This document shows, piece by piece, positions 1 to 11,473 of a DNA stretch of 64,000 nt. Both the position numbers and the translations under genes were made by a program. Numbering within the stretch: the first letter of the stretch is position 1; every line of letters starts with the position of its first letter. Under the pieces are notes generated by a model. The model made no database searches and was not told the DNA's origin. It saw only the letters and a program-made list of their open reading frames with translations. The stretch is from Ailanthus altissimus (lineage: Eukaryota; Streptophyta; Magnoliopsida; Sapindales; Simaroubaceae): positions 26,022,501-26,086,500 of the forward strand of contig OX327695.1 of the NCBI GenBank assembly GCA_946807835.1, read 5' to 3'.

Positions 1-1974
1 AACAGTCAAATTGAACTAATTATTTTTTATTTTTTTAAACATTAAAATCAAAAAAATCGGTTGAAGTATAAAAACCAAAATTAGACAAAATTGATTTTTT
101 TAGTTTGGTTTTGTTTTATTTTTTTAGTTTTGGGTTTTTTTTTATAATTTTAAATTGTGAGTTTTTTAAATTTATTTGACCAAAAAAATCGGTTGAATAA
201 TTTTTAGACTTAATTTTTGAGTCTATTTTATATTAATATAATTATAATTTACTTAATTTAAAATTATATTTATTAATAATATAATAATTTCTAATAATAT
301 CCATAAAAGGGTGTTGTATTTAAGAACTCTTAATAGCAACTTAATTTTTCAAAACTTTTAAACAATTTCTTAGTGGAATTGTTTTGCCAGAAATTGTCAA
401 CAACTTAACATTGGTAATTCGGACCCAATTAAACTATTTTCACAACCGAATGGTGAAGGAATGCTATTTGCTAGCTAATAAAGTAAAGAAACCAACTAAT
501 TAAAGCAATTTCAAGCAATTGAATTATAAAAGTAATGACTAAATAAACTTTGACAAATAATTGTAGCAACTAGCAAAAACAACTAACAAAAATAGAACAA
601 CATAAAAGCACCATTAACAGAGGAAAAACCATCATTACAAAGTAAAGCCATAGTGAAGAAAAAATATGTAACACATAGCAAACTGAACTGCAACATAAAG
701 TCACTGCAAGTCCTTTTTTTTAAATTTATTTATCAACAATACAGTCACAAACAAATATTAAATTCAATCCTTACTACCGTCCAAAGGGGAGTGAGAAAGA
801 GGCCAGAGCAGTGTGGGCAAAATTTTTTAGAGATGAGATAGAGTGAGAGAGATGATTTTGAAAGTTTAAAATTAGAGATTTAAGGTTTTTTTTTTAATTT
901 TTAATTTTTATAGTGAACAAATGAAATTGTGTTTAGGCAAATATATATTTGTAATTTTAAATTTTAAATTTTTAATTATTTAGTGACAAGTGACAATGTA
1001 AGAAAATATATTGAAATATTCAATTTTTTGGTTCGGTTATATTTTTAAAAAAATCAAATCAGATCGACCGATCTTTTTAAAAATATAATTGAACCACTTT
1101 TTTTATGATATAAAAATCGAACTAAATCAATTAGTTTAATTTTTTTGATGTTCAATTATTTTTACCCACTATTAATTATGATTACTTGAAAAATTATTAT
1201 TCCTATTCACCAAATAATAGTATAAATGAAAATGAACAACTTTTTTATGCAAGAATATAAACATGGCCTTTAACATTCCCTTGAAAATTCACAAGCAATT
1301 CACCAAAATTATCTTAAAATCACAAGAATTTGTAAATAAAACTAATCCATTAACCAAAATGAGAAGGCCCAATCAAAACTTATAAATTTTTTTGGCAAAT
1401 AAATAGTTAAAGAACTATGAATACCGAATCAGAGTTTAAGGATTCCAAAAATTGATTCTCCCATTGATGAGATCACTGGCGACTAACCTACTGTAAATTT
1501 CTCAGAGCCTGATCCATTTTCCCCTCCAACAATGCAGTTTACTGCTCGAAGCTGATGACTTACTGAGGAGGAGAGACCACAATGATCTAATTGGAAATCG
1601 AGCTTAAAGATCTTAAGATTTGCTGAAGAGCTAAATGACATATCAACCCTTTCGCCATCGTCCCCGCCACTGTGTAATGCCCATTCGACACCAACGCCAT
1701 GCATGTCGATCTCTTCACCAACTTCATACACACCATCGCACAACAATTATACCTATATAGTCACTAATTTTGATCAGTCAATTAAATAATCCAATAGTTT
1801 GGATCTGAGAAACAAATTTTTGTTTTGTAAAATTATTTTTATTTAATTAAAAATTGGCGACAATGGTCTTTTTGCAATTTTTTAATTTAATTTAATTTTA
1901 TTAATTAATTAATTAATTGAACATAAACGACATTAAAACGAGGCGTAACAGTATTTTCATTATTTTTACCTTTT
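1..1974. other. AT-rich intergenic DNA, no gene recognised
   Basis: Long A/T runs and poly-T tracts dominate, with no convincing coding frame. The segments around 1-190 and 1020-1160 share 'tcggtt/ggttcggtt'-type words embedded in A/T runs, as seen in decayed plant DNA transposons, but I cannot define termini. A less AT-rich patch at 1483-1746 is open on the minus strand for 87 codons but has no ATG start and resembles nothing I know. Confidence 0.5.
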
Positions 1975-2534
1975 TGTTGACTGAAAAATTTGGTACTCTA
2001 AGCCAATAAGTTTGAATTTATTTTTGGGGAAAATAAAAATGCGCCTGCTGGACTGGGGTATGTTAAATAGGTACTCCAAACCCAACTGTTCTTTCTTTCC
2101 TGCAAAAAAGATGGCTTCATTATGGCTTCGTCAGTGATGGTTCCGACAAGGATCCTTTGATGCTTAAGTTAATAATAAAAATAAAGAGTATTTTAAGAGC
2201 TTTTATTGAGAAGACTGTCATTACCTTGGATTGTTGTCAGAACTTTTCTTTTATAGCTAGTTTTCATTTAATTTAAAAAATTATGATCAAGGTATTAAGC
2301 TATTTTTCACTCACTTAGTAGTGTAATCGGGGCAATTAAATTGGGACCTATTCGATATTCCAGCCACTTACCTTATAAAAGAGATGCTTTGACATAATTC
2401 TGAGATTCTCAAGAATTTATTGAATATGATGCTTAGATTGTGGAATCGATTGGCATTGAGAGTGATTGCTCTCATATTTATGGGTACAAACTACAGCAGC
2501 AGAAGGAAGGGCTTGGGCCTGCACTTAAGCTGAT
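1975..2534 (-). repeat. Left copy of a diverged long direct repeat (candidate 3' LTR of the old gypsy element)
   Basis: Starts tgttgact and can be aligned by eye, with many substitutions and indels, to 45124-45808 in the same orientation. Shared landmarks include gaatttattttt, the gcgcctgctgg/gggcctattagg stretch, and cacttacctta. It sits at the opposite end of the old minus-strand gypsy remnants, so it may be that element's 3' LTR. I found no clear polypurine tract next to it and no clean TSD, so boundaries and LTR status are unproven. Confidence 0.45.
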
Positions 2535-3851
2535 TTTTTTAGGGGTTTAGAGGTTTACCAATTTTCAGTTTCAACTAGTCAAGACTAGAAACTAATTTCT
2601 TTATCTTGATTAGTTAAAGATTGAGTATGCTTTTCGAATCGTTAGGTAAAGGCTATTCAAGGAATTTTGTTTTTTGTGTAATGGCCCGAGCAACTTATCT
2701 TTGTAGTGACTCTCATCTTTAAGCACTTTGCATTTATTGTAAACATATTTTTAGAATTTTATGTGTTGCTTGAATGTCTCTTCTTGATCTTATTACTGAT
2801 AGGTTTGAAGTGATGCTTTCATTTTCGTATGTCCTGAACCATCATGTCTTCTTAGCTAAAAAGACATCTTTGGGATACTAGATTATCTAGTGCATTCATT
2901 TTTTAAGAATGGTTAGGGTTATGACTATTATGGGATTGTAAAAAGTCATCACTTGCATGTGACTTGAAACATTTTATCAGTTTAGCTGAAGGGACCCTTT
3001 TTTTGATGTGGGATGATTTAGTCTATTCATTTCAGATGATCGGTCAAGGTTAAGATTGTCGTGGGGACATGAAACGTCATAATCCTTACGTGACCTGAGC
3101 AGCTATATCAATTTAACCAAAGAGGCATCTTTGGGCTCAAGATGATCTGATCTATTTATTTCGAACGAATGGTGAGGATTATAGTTGGTTTGGGGCTATA
3201 AAAATATCTCTTAGGGGTTCTTCCAACTAGGAGGACAATTCCTCTAAATGAGTTGTATTTGTGTAGTGTCAATATAGGAAATTAATAAATTTTTATCATA
3301 TTCATATACGATTTGTTTATGTAAATAAATTAGTCACTCAACACACATATTCGATATTTAATATGTGAATTACACAACACGACACGATTAATAAACGAAT
3401 AACATAAATTCGACCTGTTTATTAATCGTGTCAATTTTCTCTATCCATATTCATTTAAAGCGTGTCAAATTTGTGTCGAGTAATCATGTCATGACCCATT
3501 TTATCATCAATACTTCCAACAATCTGTTCATATTTGTTTTTACATTCTTTGGTAGGCAAGAGACATTTTTACAGAACAAGTGAGAAAAAGGCGTGTTCTT
3601 CGTGGAGTTTGACTCAGCGCCATATCAGGTTAGTGATTTTTCTCGTTCTTTCCACTTATAAGCTTATATTGTCTATCTCTGTTTTGTTATACCTCTTCCT
3701 TCGTTTTTGTGTTTTGTTAGATCTTGTTACTCTGTCTCTCTGCATTTTGCTAAGGTATTTCTTGTCGTTTTAGGTGTAGATATTTTGTCTTTTTTTGCCT
3801 ATAGAGTATTTAGCTTTTAGAGACTTTATTTAAATGGCTTTATGAAATAGA
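2535..3851. other. Unassigned stretch between old repeat and solo LTR
   Basis: No gene is visible. It contains a three-unit imperfect tandem repeat (listed separately). Around 3330-3500 the words acacgacacgattaataaacg and attaatcgtgtc resemble the inverted AT-rich 'ACACGAC' sequences of common plant MITE-like elements, but termini were not resolved. The open frame at 3534-3773 is leucine-rich and low-complexity with no protein similarity that I recognise. Confidence 0.4.
2854..3225. repeat. Three imperfect tandem units of about 120-140 bp
   Basis: Units begin near 2854, 2994 and 3115. Each opens with an agctaaaaagac / agctgaagggac / aaccaaagaggc variant, followed by 'tttggg', a 'gatgatctgatctattcat'-like segment and a 'ggttaaggattatagt'-like segment. 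The units are clearly diverged, so the array is old. Confidence 0.55.
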
Positions 3852-6162
3852 TGTTGGGATTTGTACTTATGTGCCATCCTAATTTTGTATGAATATTGTA
3901 TTTTTATAATTATGTAATAAATAAATATTTCATTAAATCACTAATTAATTTTTATTAAAGTAAGATGCTTGTAACATTTCAGACATTGTATTGATCTGAA
4001 GGAGTTTAAATTAAGTCTAAAGAGTTAGAACCTTATTTGAAATGAGATAAAGACCTGAGAATATACTTGCAATGACATAATTGTAAATAGTTGCAAGCGT
4101 TGCTAAGAAATATCATTGTATAAATATGTTCTCAAATTAAATATTCATGACCTATTTTCATCGATGCTGGGTTTATCGAATGGAACCGATTTATATAGAT
4201 CAGTGTATGTCTATATTTGGATAGTCCAAATGGTTCTTAACAAACCATGAGCTTAGTGAAAGCTTATATAGATATACATGTATTTAGTAAGGATTGGATA
4301 CTGAAGTAGATTCAATGGAAACCTCCAATAAATTTCTCATAAATCCATCAGTAGAGGGTCTTCTCGAGTTGAGTAGTATTCGTGGTCCCTAGACCTGAGC
4401 ACCACGGTGGGCTTATGAGTAATCCATCATACTTAGGTTCCATACATGTTAAAGACCTTTCATAGTTTGACCGTTGAGTGTCACTGGGTATGGTCCGATG
4501 CTTATGGAGTCCGGTGTGTGTAAATATAGGATCCGTCAGCTCATATGGATGAGTTAAATATCCATATACTCTAAGATTGTATTTTAAGAAGTCTTATGAC
4601 CATAAGCATTTAACCTGAAAAAGAGTTTCTTGTGGAGTAAATAATATTGTAAATGAATTTGCATATATTATTGGAATACGAATCAAAAGAGATAAGTTTA
4701 TGGTTGAGTAATAGGGGGTTGACGCTATTGATCTATGTCTCAACTCTTTCAGGATATTAATAATGGAGAGATTGTACGAATATAGATTAACCTCAACTTG
4801 TATGGTTTAACTCGCCATTTTATATTATCCATAACGTGTGGGGGGGGGGGGGGGGCATCGGTTATGGACTTACAGAAATATTCCGTGAGACAAAATGGGT
4901 GTAAGCCTAGGGAGTCTCACTATATGAAGTGTACGCGTTGAGCACGTGGGTAGCACACCGGATCAAATTATTTGATCTGGGAAGTTTTTAAAAAATATGA
5001 ATTTATTTTAAGGTCTCTCGAGAAATAGCTAAGGTTTAATTGTTAAATCTTAAATTGTGTCAAATAAGACTTGACATTTTTATCTACCTAGTGCATATCT
5101 CAAATTATGTCAATAATTTGTATAGGTACTAAATTTGGCATTAATAGATATAGCTACTATTTAAATAAAATAATTATTATTTTATTTAAATTAAATTAAT
5201 TATTCATTCATTTATTTTAAAGTCTCTAGTGAAATAGCTTACATTTAATTGTTAAACCTAAAATTATGTCAAGTGAAATTTGACACTTTTATTTAGTTAG
5301 TGTATGTCTCAAATGGTGTCAATAATTTGTATGAATATTAAATTTGACATTAATAGATATAACTATTATTTAAATAATTATTATTATTTTATTTAATGTT
5401 AAAAATTCATCTTAAAAAGTGAGTTGATTCATTTAAATAATATCATTTCCGTTTCTTTTCATTTAATTGACTTTAAATAAAAGACATTGTAACTGGTTCT
5501 TTTTTCATTGGCCATTAATGAATTAAAATAAAAAGTAATTGCAAAATGAAATTAAAACAAAAGGCGATAAATTTGTTTATCATTAACTTCTTATTTATTC
5601 GCCTAAAAAATTACCTAGCCACTAAGCATAAATTGAAGCATGAAGAGATAAATTTGTTGACAACTCATGCTTAAATTGAATTGCCACTGAAAGAATTTTA
5701 ATTGGCTTGAATGGGTAGCGGCATGGTATATAAATAATGACTTATTTCTTTTGTTAAAACCAAGTAGAATTCGAATGAGGCGCACGTTAAGTGTTAACGT
5801 GCTTAAATAAATAGATAGATAAATAAATGTTAATTATTATTCTGCGAGATAAAATTTGAAATAAGAGTTGTTTCAATAAAAAGTCCTTGCTATAATTAAA
5901 TGCTACCATTTTAGCTCCGCAATCCCATCAGATTTGCGAACTAGAATTGCTTGTGGGATTACTTCAAGGTGAAATTCCGAAAACAAAAACTACTTCGAAT
6001 TGTCTTCAAGGGTAATTTCTTATTTTATGAATGTAATAAAATATATATTTATGTATTTTATTTTTGTTGTGCATGCTTTGCATGTGAGACATGCAAACGT
6101 ATTAAAATATTAAAATGCACAAATTCACCCGTAACATGGTGCACCCGTACACAGCACCAACA
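3852..6162 (+). mobile_element. Solo LTR of a Ty1/copia-type element, TSD ataga
   Basis: Begins tgttgggat and ends gcaccaaca (TG...CA). It is flanked by the 5-bp duplication ataga at 3847-3851 and 6163-6167, so the borders are firm. Its body aligns with the reverse complement of the copia LTRs at 8441-10612, for example the 'gtgccatcc...tatgaatatt' start and the central block around 4370-4560 with 'gatccgtcagctcatat'. With no internal region and one TSD pair it is a solo LTR left by recombination. A run of 16 G lies at 4840-4855. Confidence 0.88.
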
Positions 6163-6318
6163 ATAGAGACAATATTAATATTAATCTTTCTCTAATAAAC
6201 ATGAAGATGAAGAATGGGTATAAGAGATCCCACTTGTTAGGACACATAGGCCTAAGGAAGAAGGTAGTAGGGCCTAAACTTTAGAGGGCATGAGGGTTCT
6301 TGAGTTATTGTCTCGAGC

Positions 6319-7911
6319 TTGAATATTGTTGAGCCAGTTGAAACAGGTGAGGGTAGTCACCTTTTAAATAAGTATTCCTTAGAAATGACTAAAAAGGTTG
6401 GGGATGAATTACCTGAGGACCTCAATCTTATGGAACTCGAACTTGAGTTAAACCTCAAATATCAGAGGTCCAGCATAACTCAAGAGGAATTAGATAATCT
6501 TAGGGTTAGATACAATATTTTTGAGCTAATAACCTTAAAAATCCCTAATCTCGATGATTTCTCGAGCCGCCCAAACCATAGGAACATGGCTATTCATGCA
6601 AAGTTCCTCAAGGTAAAGCTAAGACTACTTATGCAGCTTTATTTTGCTAGATATTTGCATGTTTAGAGGTAGCTCCATCCCAACTCGGCGCAAATTCCTA
6701 GCAAGTTCTTGCCGAGCAGGGGCTTTGAGTTCAAGGGCATTGTCCCTGGAAGAGGTTAGGTGGCTTGTGATGTGGCCTCATATCATAGTGATGCCTAAGG
6801 CTAATTAGATGAATAACTTGGACCCGATTACGAGGTTATGTTGTAGTTGAAACTATGATGGATGTAAGTTTCTTATATTCCTCTCTTCTAATTTTGCTAG
6901 GACCATATATCTTATTATGCTTGTATTGTTCTTTAAGATGGCCTATGCTTTCTCTTAATGCCAGATAGATGTGATTCAAGTGTCATTGAACACTCAGCAG
7001 CTTAAGAAGAGTTTTTCTCAAGCTAGGCATGAGACCTAGCAGGCCAAGCGTGAGGTCAAACAGGCTTGTGTAAAAGCCAATAAGCTAGAGACTTGGGTCT
7101 AGGCTTCTGAGGTAGAATGAGCTAAGGTGGAATGCAGGGTCTTTGAGTTGAAAATGCAAAAAACCTTGCTTAAGCAGGAGATGGCTGTATACATGGAATC
7201 TGTAGAAAAGTTTAGTCTTGAAGCTAACTTGATAGAACAAATTAGTGGAGGAGCAGTTCGTGGCAACCTGTGTGAAATTAGAGTCTCTGAAGTGAACCAA
7301 ATACAAGATGACCTATCAAATTAATAAATTCTTTGTAAAGGTTGAAGGTGTTTGGTCTTAGAGGTAGGGCAAGAGTTGGCATTCTGGGGTTGTGGAGGGC
7401 TTTCTTGGTTGTGTGAATATTTTTTAGGATAATTATCCCAACCTCGACCTTCGTTGGCTAAAGAGTTCTGTGGCCTGTCTCCTTGATGTGGCTGAAGGTG
7501 AGGCCTCAGGTGTAGGATGCCTCTGCCCTTGAACCCCTGGACATGTAAGAAGACATTTTGGTTACTAATCTTGCCCCCGAGCTTCCTCTTGGTCATTCAA
7601 CCACCCAAAATTTAAGTTCGTCCTTGGTTGCTCTTATTGAAAACCTTTTACTAGTTGTTATGCTTGCTACCCTTACTCCTAAGGTCTCAATCATTGCTGA
7701 AATGACTCCCCATATGGTCCATGAAATCTCTTCCCTTAATGAGGGTGGTTCTCTTATCATTGCCGAGGAAGAAAAACTTGGCGTTGCCTTACTTCTCATC
7801 AGTGAAGTGGCCGACACTATTGCTGACCAAAATATTGCTCGTGGTTATGCTTTTTTGAACAATTTTTTTGTTTTGCTTTTGGTACTTTTGTTGGGTGAAT
7901 GCACCCTATAA
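6319..7911 (+). pseudogene. Accessory ORF of a gypsy element (putative 'gypsy-type transposon' domain), decayed and antisense
   Basis: Three plus-strand frames at 6319-6666, 7127-7324 and 7558-7911 look like pieces of one protein broken by stops and frameshifts. The first piece ends in 'FLKVKLRLLMQLYFARYLHV', which resembles the start of the plant putative gypsy-type transposon domain (Pfam Transposase_28 style: small-residue-rich, then L-x-L-P...F-x-R-x-L). The second is a charged heptad-like coiled-coil segment. The third is hydrophobic with acidic patches. None opens with ATG. It lies opposite in strand to the gypsy integrase at 27985-29030 and on its 3' side, which is where Tat-lineage gypsy elements are known to carry antisense ORFs. 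Family naming is by memory of the motif, so moderate confidence. Confidence 0.5.
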
Positions 7912-8100
7912 ATTTTTTCTTTTATAATACATTTGCTAGTTATTTACCTTTAAATGCTTTGTTTCATTTGTATATTATATATGCCTTTGGCTAGTTTTGG
8001 ATAGATCATTTATTTTGATGGACTCGACCTGGTTAAGTCTTAAATCAATTAAAACCCTTAGTAGTGGTGCCTAGAGTTTCACAAGGATTTAAGATCTTTT
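7912..8100. other. AT-rich spacer of the old gypsy element
   Basis: Short AT-rich stretch between the accessory ORF relic and the 80-bp tandem array; nothing further recognised. Confidence 0.4.
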
Positions 8101-8440
8101 ACCTAAGACCTTGAGTTCTTCATTGGGAACCCTATGGGAATCCTTCGTATAAGGTATTTCGATTTGTGGAGCGTCCAATGGGAATTTCCCACATAGGGTC
8201 TCATCATTTTATGGGGTTCTCCTCCGCATAGGGTATTTTTAATTTGTGGAATGTCCTTTGGGAATTCCTCGCATAGGGTCTTATCATCCTATGAGGTTCT
8301 CCTCTACTAAGGGTTTTTTAATTTATTGAACGTCATGCGGAAATTCTCCACATAGGGTTGTATTATCTTGTGAGGTTCTCCTTTGCATATGGTCTTTTGA
8401 TTTGTGGAACGTCCTATTGGAATTCTTCGTATAGAGTCTT
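8101..8440. repeat. ~80-bp tandem array, left part
   Basis: About four imperfect units with recurring 'catagggtct', 'gaggttctcctc', 'tgatttgtggaacgtcc' and 'gggaattc'. The array stops at 8440 where a copia element begins and resumes at 27240 after it, so the two parts were one array before the insertion. Confidence 0.75.
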
Positions 8441-10612
8441 TGTTGGGAGTTGTACATTCATGGGTGTTTGCATGTGGGTTTTGTGTTTAATCACAATTTA
8501 TACATATCTCATATATATAATGAAGCAGCGGAAGCTTAAAGTATTGCAGTAAACACAATCACAATATATTAATCAGAAACGAGATTGAGAAATAACCCTT
8601 GAAGCCTTTGGTTGGAGATTGTTGAAGTCCACCAAAATGTTGTTTTTGATCAATTCTAGTAATCAACAATGGTGGGTTTGATTATCTAGAATGACAGCTT
8701 TTGATCCAGCACTTGTTTAACTACTTAAACTTGTGTTCTTGATTTTTTCTTTTGATTAACACTTAATCAATTAATCAAAAACCTATTTTGCTAAATTAGT
8801 TTTAAGCCTTAAAAGAAAATAATGAATTCAACTCTTGAATCCATTAATTAGAAGACAATTTCTCTTTTCTCTCTTTGTAAAATGGCTGACCTAATTTTGC
8901 AAAATCAATTTAACAAAAACCTTTTCAATTTAATTTACATTTGTTTTATTTATACAAATGAATTTAATTTCATTTCATAACACTTAATTTCACTTAATTT
9001 CAATTTGAATTTAATCTAACCTAATCATAGTTAACTCTTAACTTTAGTTAGGTTAAACTAACATTAAAATATTCTAACTATAGTTAACTCTTAACTCTAG
9101 TTAATTAAAAGAATATTTAATTATTTTAATCATAGTTAACTAATTTAACCATGGTTAGGTTAACTTTTACTTAACCATTAAGTATAGTTAATCTAACTTA
9201 ACTAAATGGTTAACTCTTAACCTTAGTTAAACTTAATTCATTTATTCAACAATTAAATAAATAAATATTTATTTGAATTATTTAACGATTAAATAATTAT
9301 CAAGTGAAATTACAATTATGTCCTTACTCGGTTACCAAGTTAACCTAAAGTGGGTCCCACCATCTGACCATATACTTTAGTTAACGTAACCTTAGTAAAT
9401 TGCTGGATTTTACTGTATTAAACTATTTAATACGGTACGCTGCCCAAGTGCTCAAAGAGTACATTTCATATTGGGACTCCCTAGGTCCACGCCCGATTCG
9501 TCAAATGAAACTATTTCACAAGTCCGTGAACGATGCCCCACGCACACGTTACGGATATTACAAATCAGCGCGTCAGACCATACATGTTGAGGTTACTCCA
9601 TATTCGTATAATCCTTCCGTCATTATATCCAGGATGAACGGGATATAGATCATTACCGTCAAATCCCGATAATTTCATCCATCACTTTATTATCTTCAGA
9701 TTCGTATCTTTATGAACAATTTACGCAAACACTTTTGCTATAATGTTCGAACCTGGAGGAAACTCCTTTCCCAGGTTAATTGCTTACGACCATAAGACTT
9801 TACAAGATACAATCTCGAAGTTCGGATATACAACCCATCTATGTGAGCTGGCGGATCCCATATCTACGCACACCGAACTCTATGAGCATCGGATCATACC
9901 CAGCGACACGTAGCGGTCAGACCATGAAAGGTCTCTGACATACGTGGAACCAAAGTATGATGGATCTCCCACAAGTTCACCGTGGCGCTCAGGTCGAAGG
10001 ACCACAAATACTACTCAACTCGAGAGGACCTTCCTTTGACGGTTTCATAGGATATCTATTGGGGTCCTCTTGAGTCTGTTCAGTATCCAGTCATAACTGA
10101 ATACCTGTATGTCTATATGAACTTCAACCAAGCTCATGGTTAACTAAGAATAACCATTTGTACAATACAGCTATAGACATACACTAATCTATGTGCTTCA
10201 CCGATAGACCCTCATTGGTAAACGTAGATCAAGAACTCTTTATTTTGAGAAGATACTTCCATAACGACATTTCTTAGTCTCTATTGCAACTCTTTGCAAT
10301 TTTGTCATTACTAGTAGATTCTCAGGTCTTTGTTACATTATAGATTAGGTTTTAACTTTTTAGATCCCGCTGGGTATTATAACTTGCTAACACTTAGCAT
10401 TTATAACTATCAGCTTTGCTAACTCTTAGCCATGGTTTAAACTTCTTTAAACCAGATATGAACTCATTCAGATCATATCATTTTTATAATGTTACAAGCT
10501 TAATTACCATTTAATAAAAGTTATCAGCGATTTAATAAAATATGCATTGTATAAATATTACAAACTAAATATTCATACAAACTGGGATGGCGCGTAAGCA
10601 CATACCCTAACA
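8441..10612 (-). repeat. 3' LTR of the copia element
   Basis: 2172 bp, the same length as its partner at 25068-27239. The segment 9010-9235 is packed with short palindromic words (agttaact, gttaac, ttaactctagttaa). The segment around 9400-10030 contains the block shared with every other copia LTR in the window. The 82-codon frame at 9400-9648 is LTR sequence, not a gene. Confidence 0.93.
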
Positions 10613-10626
10613 AACTCCCACTTGCT
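10613..10626 (-). promoter_or_regulatory. Polypurine tract of the copia element
   Basis: Directly inside the 3' LTR the plus strand reads aactcccacttgct. On the element's strand this is the purine-rich aagtgggagtt, the usual plus-strand primer position and composition for copia elements. Confidence 0.8.
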
Positions 10627-11473
10627 CTAGTGCCATGCATACTGGTATCTTATACCCATAGCCTCCACGTGTTTCTCAAACACCTTTGGAGTTAAGGCTT
10701 TAGTAAGTGGATCCGCTACATTATTTATAGAATCTACTCTACAAATTATTATATCACCCCTAGCCAAGATCTCTCTAATTATGTGGTATTTCCTCTCCAC
10801 ATGTTTAGATCTCTGATGTGCTCTTGGCTCTTTTGCTTGTGCAATGGCTCCATTATTGTCGCAAAATAATGGGACAGGATCTTTCGAACTTGGAACTATT
10901 CCGAGTTCTGCGACAAACTTACGTATCCACACTGCTTCTTTTGCAGCTTCAGAAACGGCAATATATTCTACCTCAGTGGTAGAATCAGCTGTGGATCCCT
11001 GTTTGGTGCTTTTCCAACTCACTGCAGCACCGTTGAGAATAAACACATACCCAGATGTAGACTTTCTATCATCTAGGTCAGACTGAAAGTCTGAATCTGC
11101 GTATCCTCTCACTTGCAAGTCACCATCTCCATAAACAAGAAACTTGTCCTTTGTACCCTTAAGGTATTTCAGGACATGTTTGACTGCCATCCAATGGCTG
11201 TCACCTGGATCAGCCTGGTATCGGCTAGTAACACTTACAGTCATACTGATATCAGGTCTCGTGCACATCATAGCATACATCAAGCTTCCGACAGCTGATG
11301 CATATGGCATGTTAGACATTCTAACTCTTTCATCTTCTGTTTGAGGAGACATTTTCCTCGAAAGATGAATGCCATGTCTAAAAGGTACACTAGTTGTCTT
11401 ACAATTAGTGAAACTGTACCTTTCTAAGACACTATCAATATACGATGATTGGGAGAGTCCTATCAGCTTCCTC
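10627..11473 (-). pseudogene. Copia polyprotein: RT C-terminus and RNase H (distal part)
   Basis: The frame is open from the insertion junction at 11473 to the stop at 10627. It continues the RT frame interrupted at 20724 and reads into a full copia RNase H, with 'YADSDFQSDLDDRKSTSGYV', 'EYIAVSEAAKEA', 'LFCDNNGAI' and the closing 'NVADPLTKAL'. The catalytic acidic residues are visible. This half has no stop, so its inactivation comes from the insertion and the upstream lesions. The junction codons match on both sides of the inserted element once one TSD copy is discounted. Confidence 0.9.

Noticed and set aside
1483..1746. 87-codon minus-strand frame with mixed composition
   Set aside because: Begins at TTG, no domain recognised, no splice partners seen. 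Possibly a gene fragment, not supportable as a gene.
9400..9648. 82-codon ORF, repeated at 26027-26275
   Set aside because: Both copies are LTR sequence of one copia element. It starts at a non-ATG codon and has no domain.
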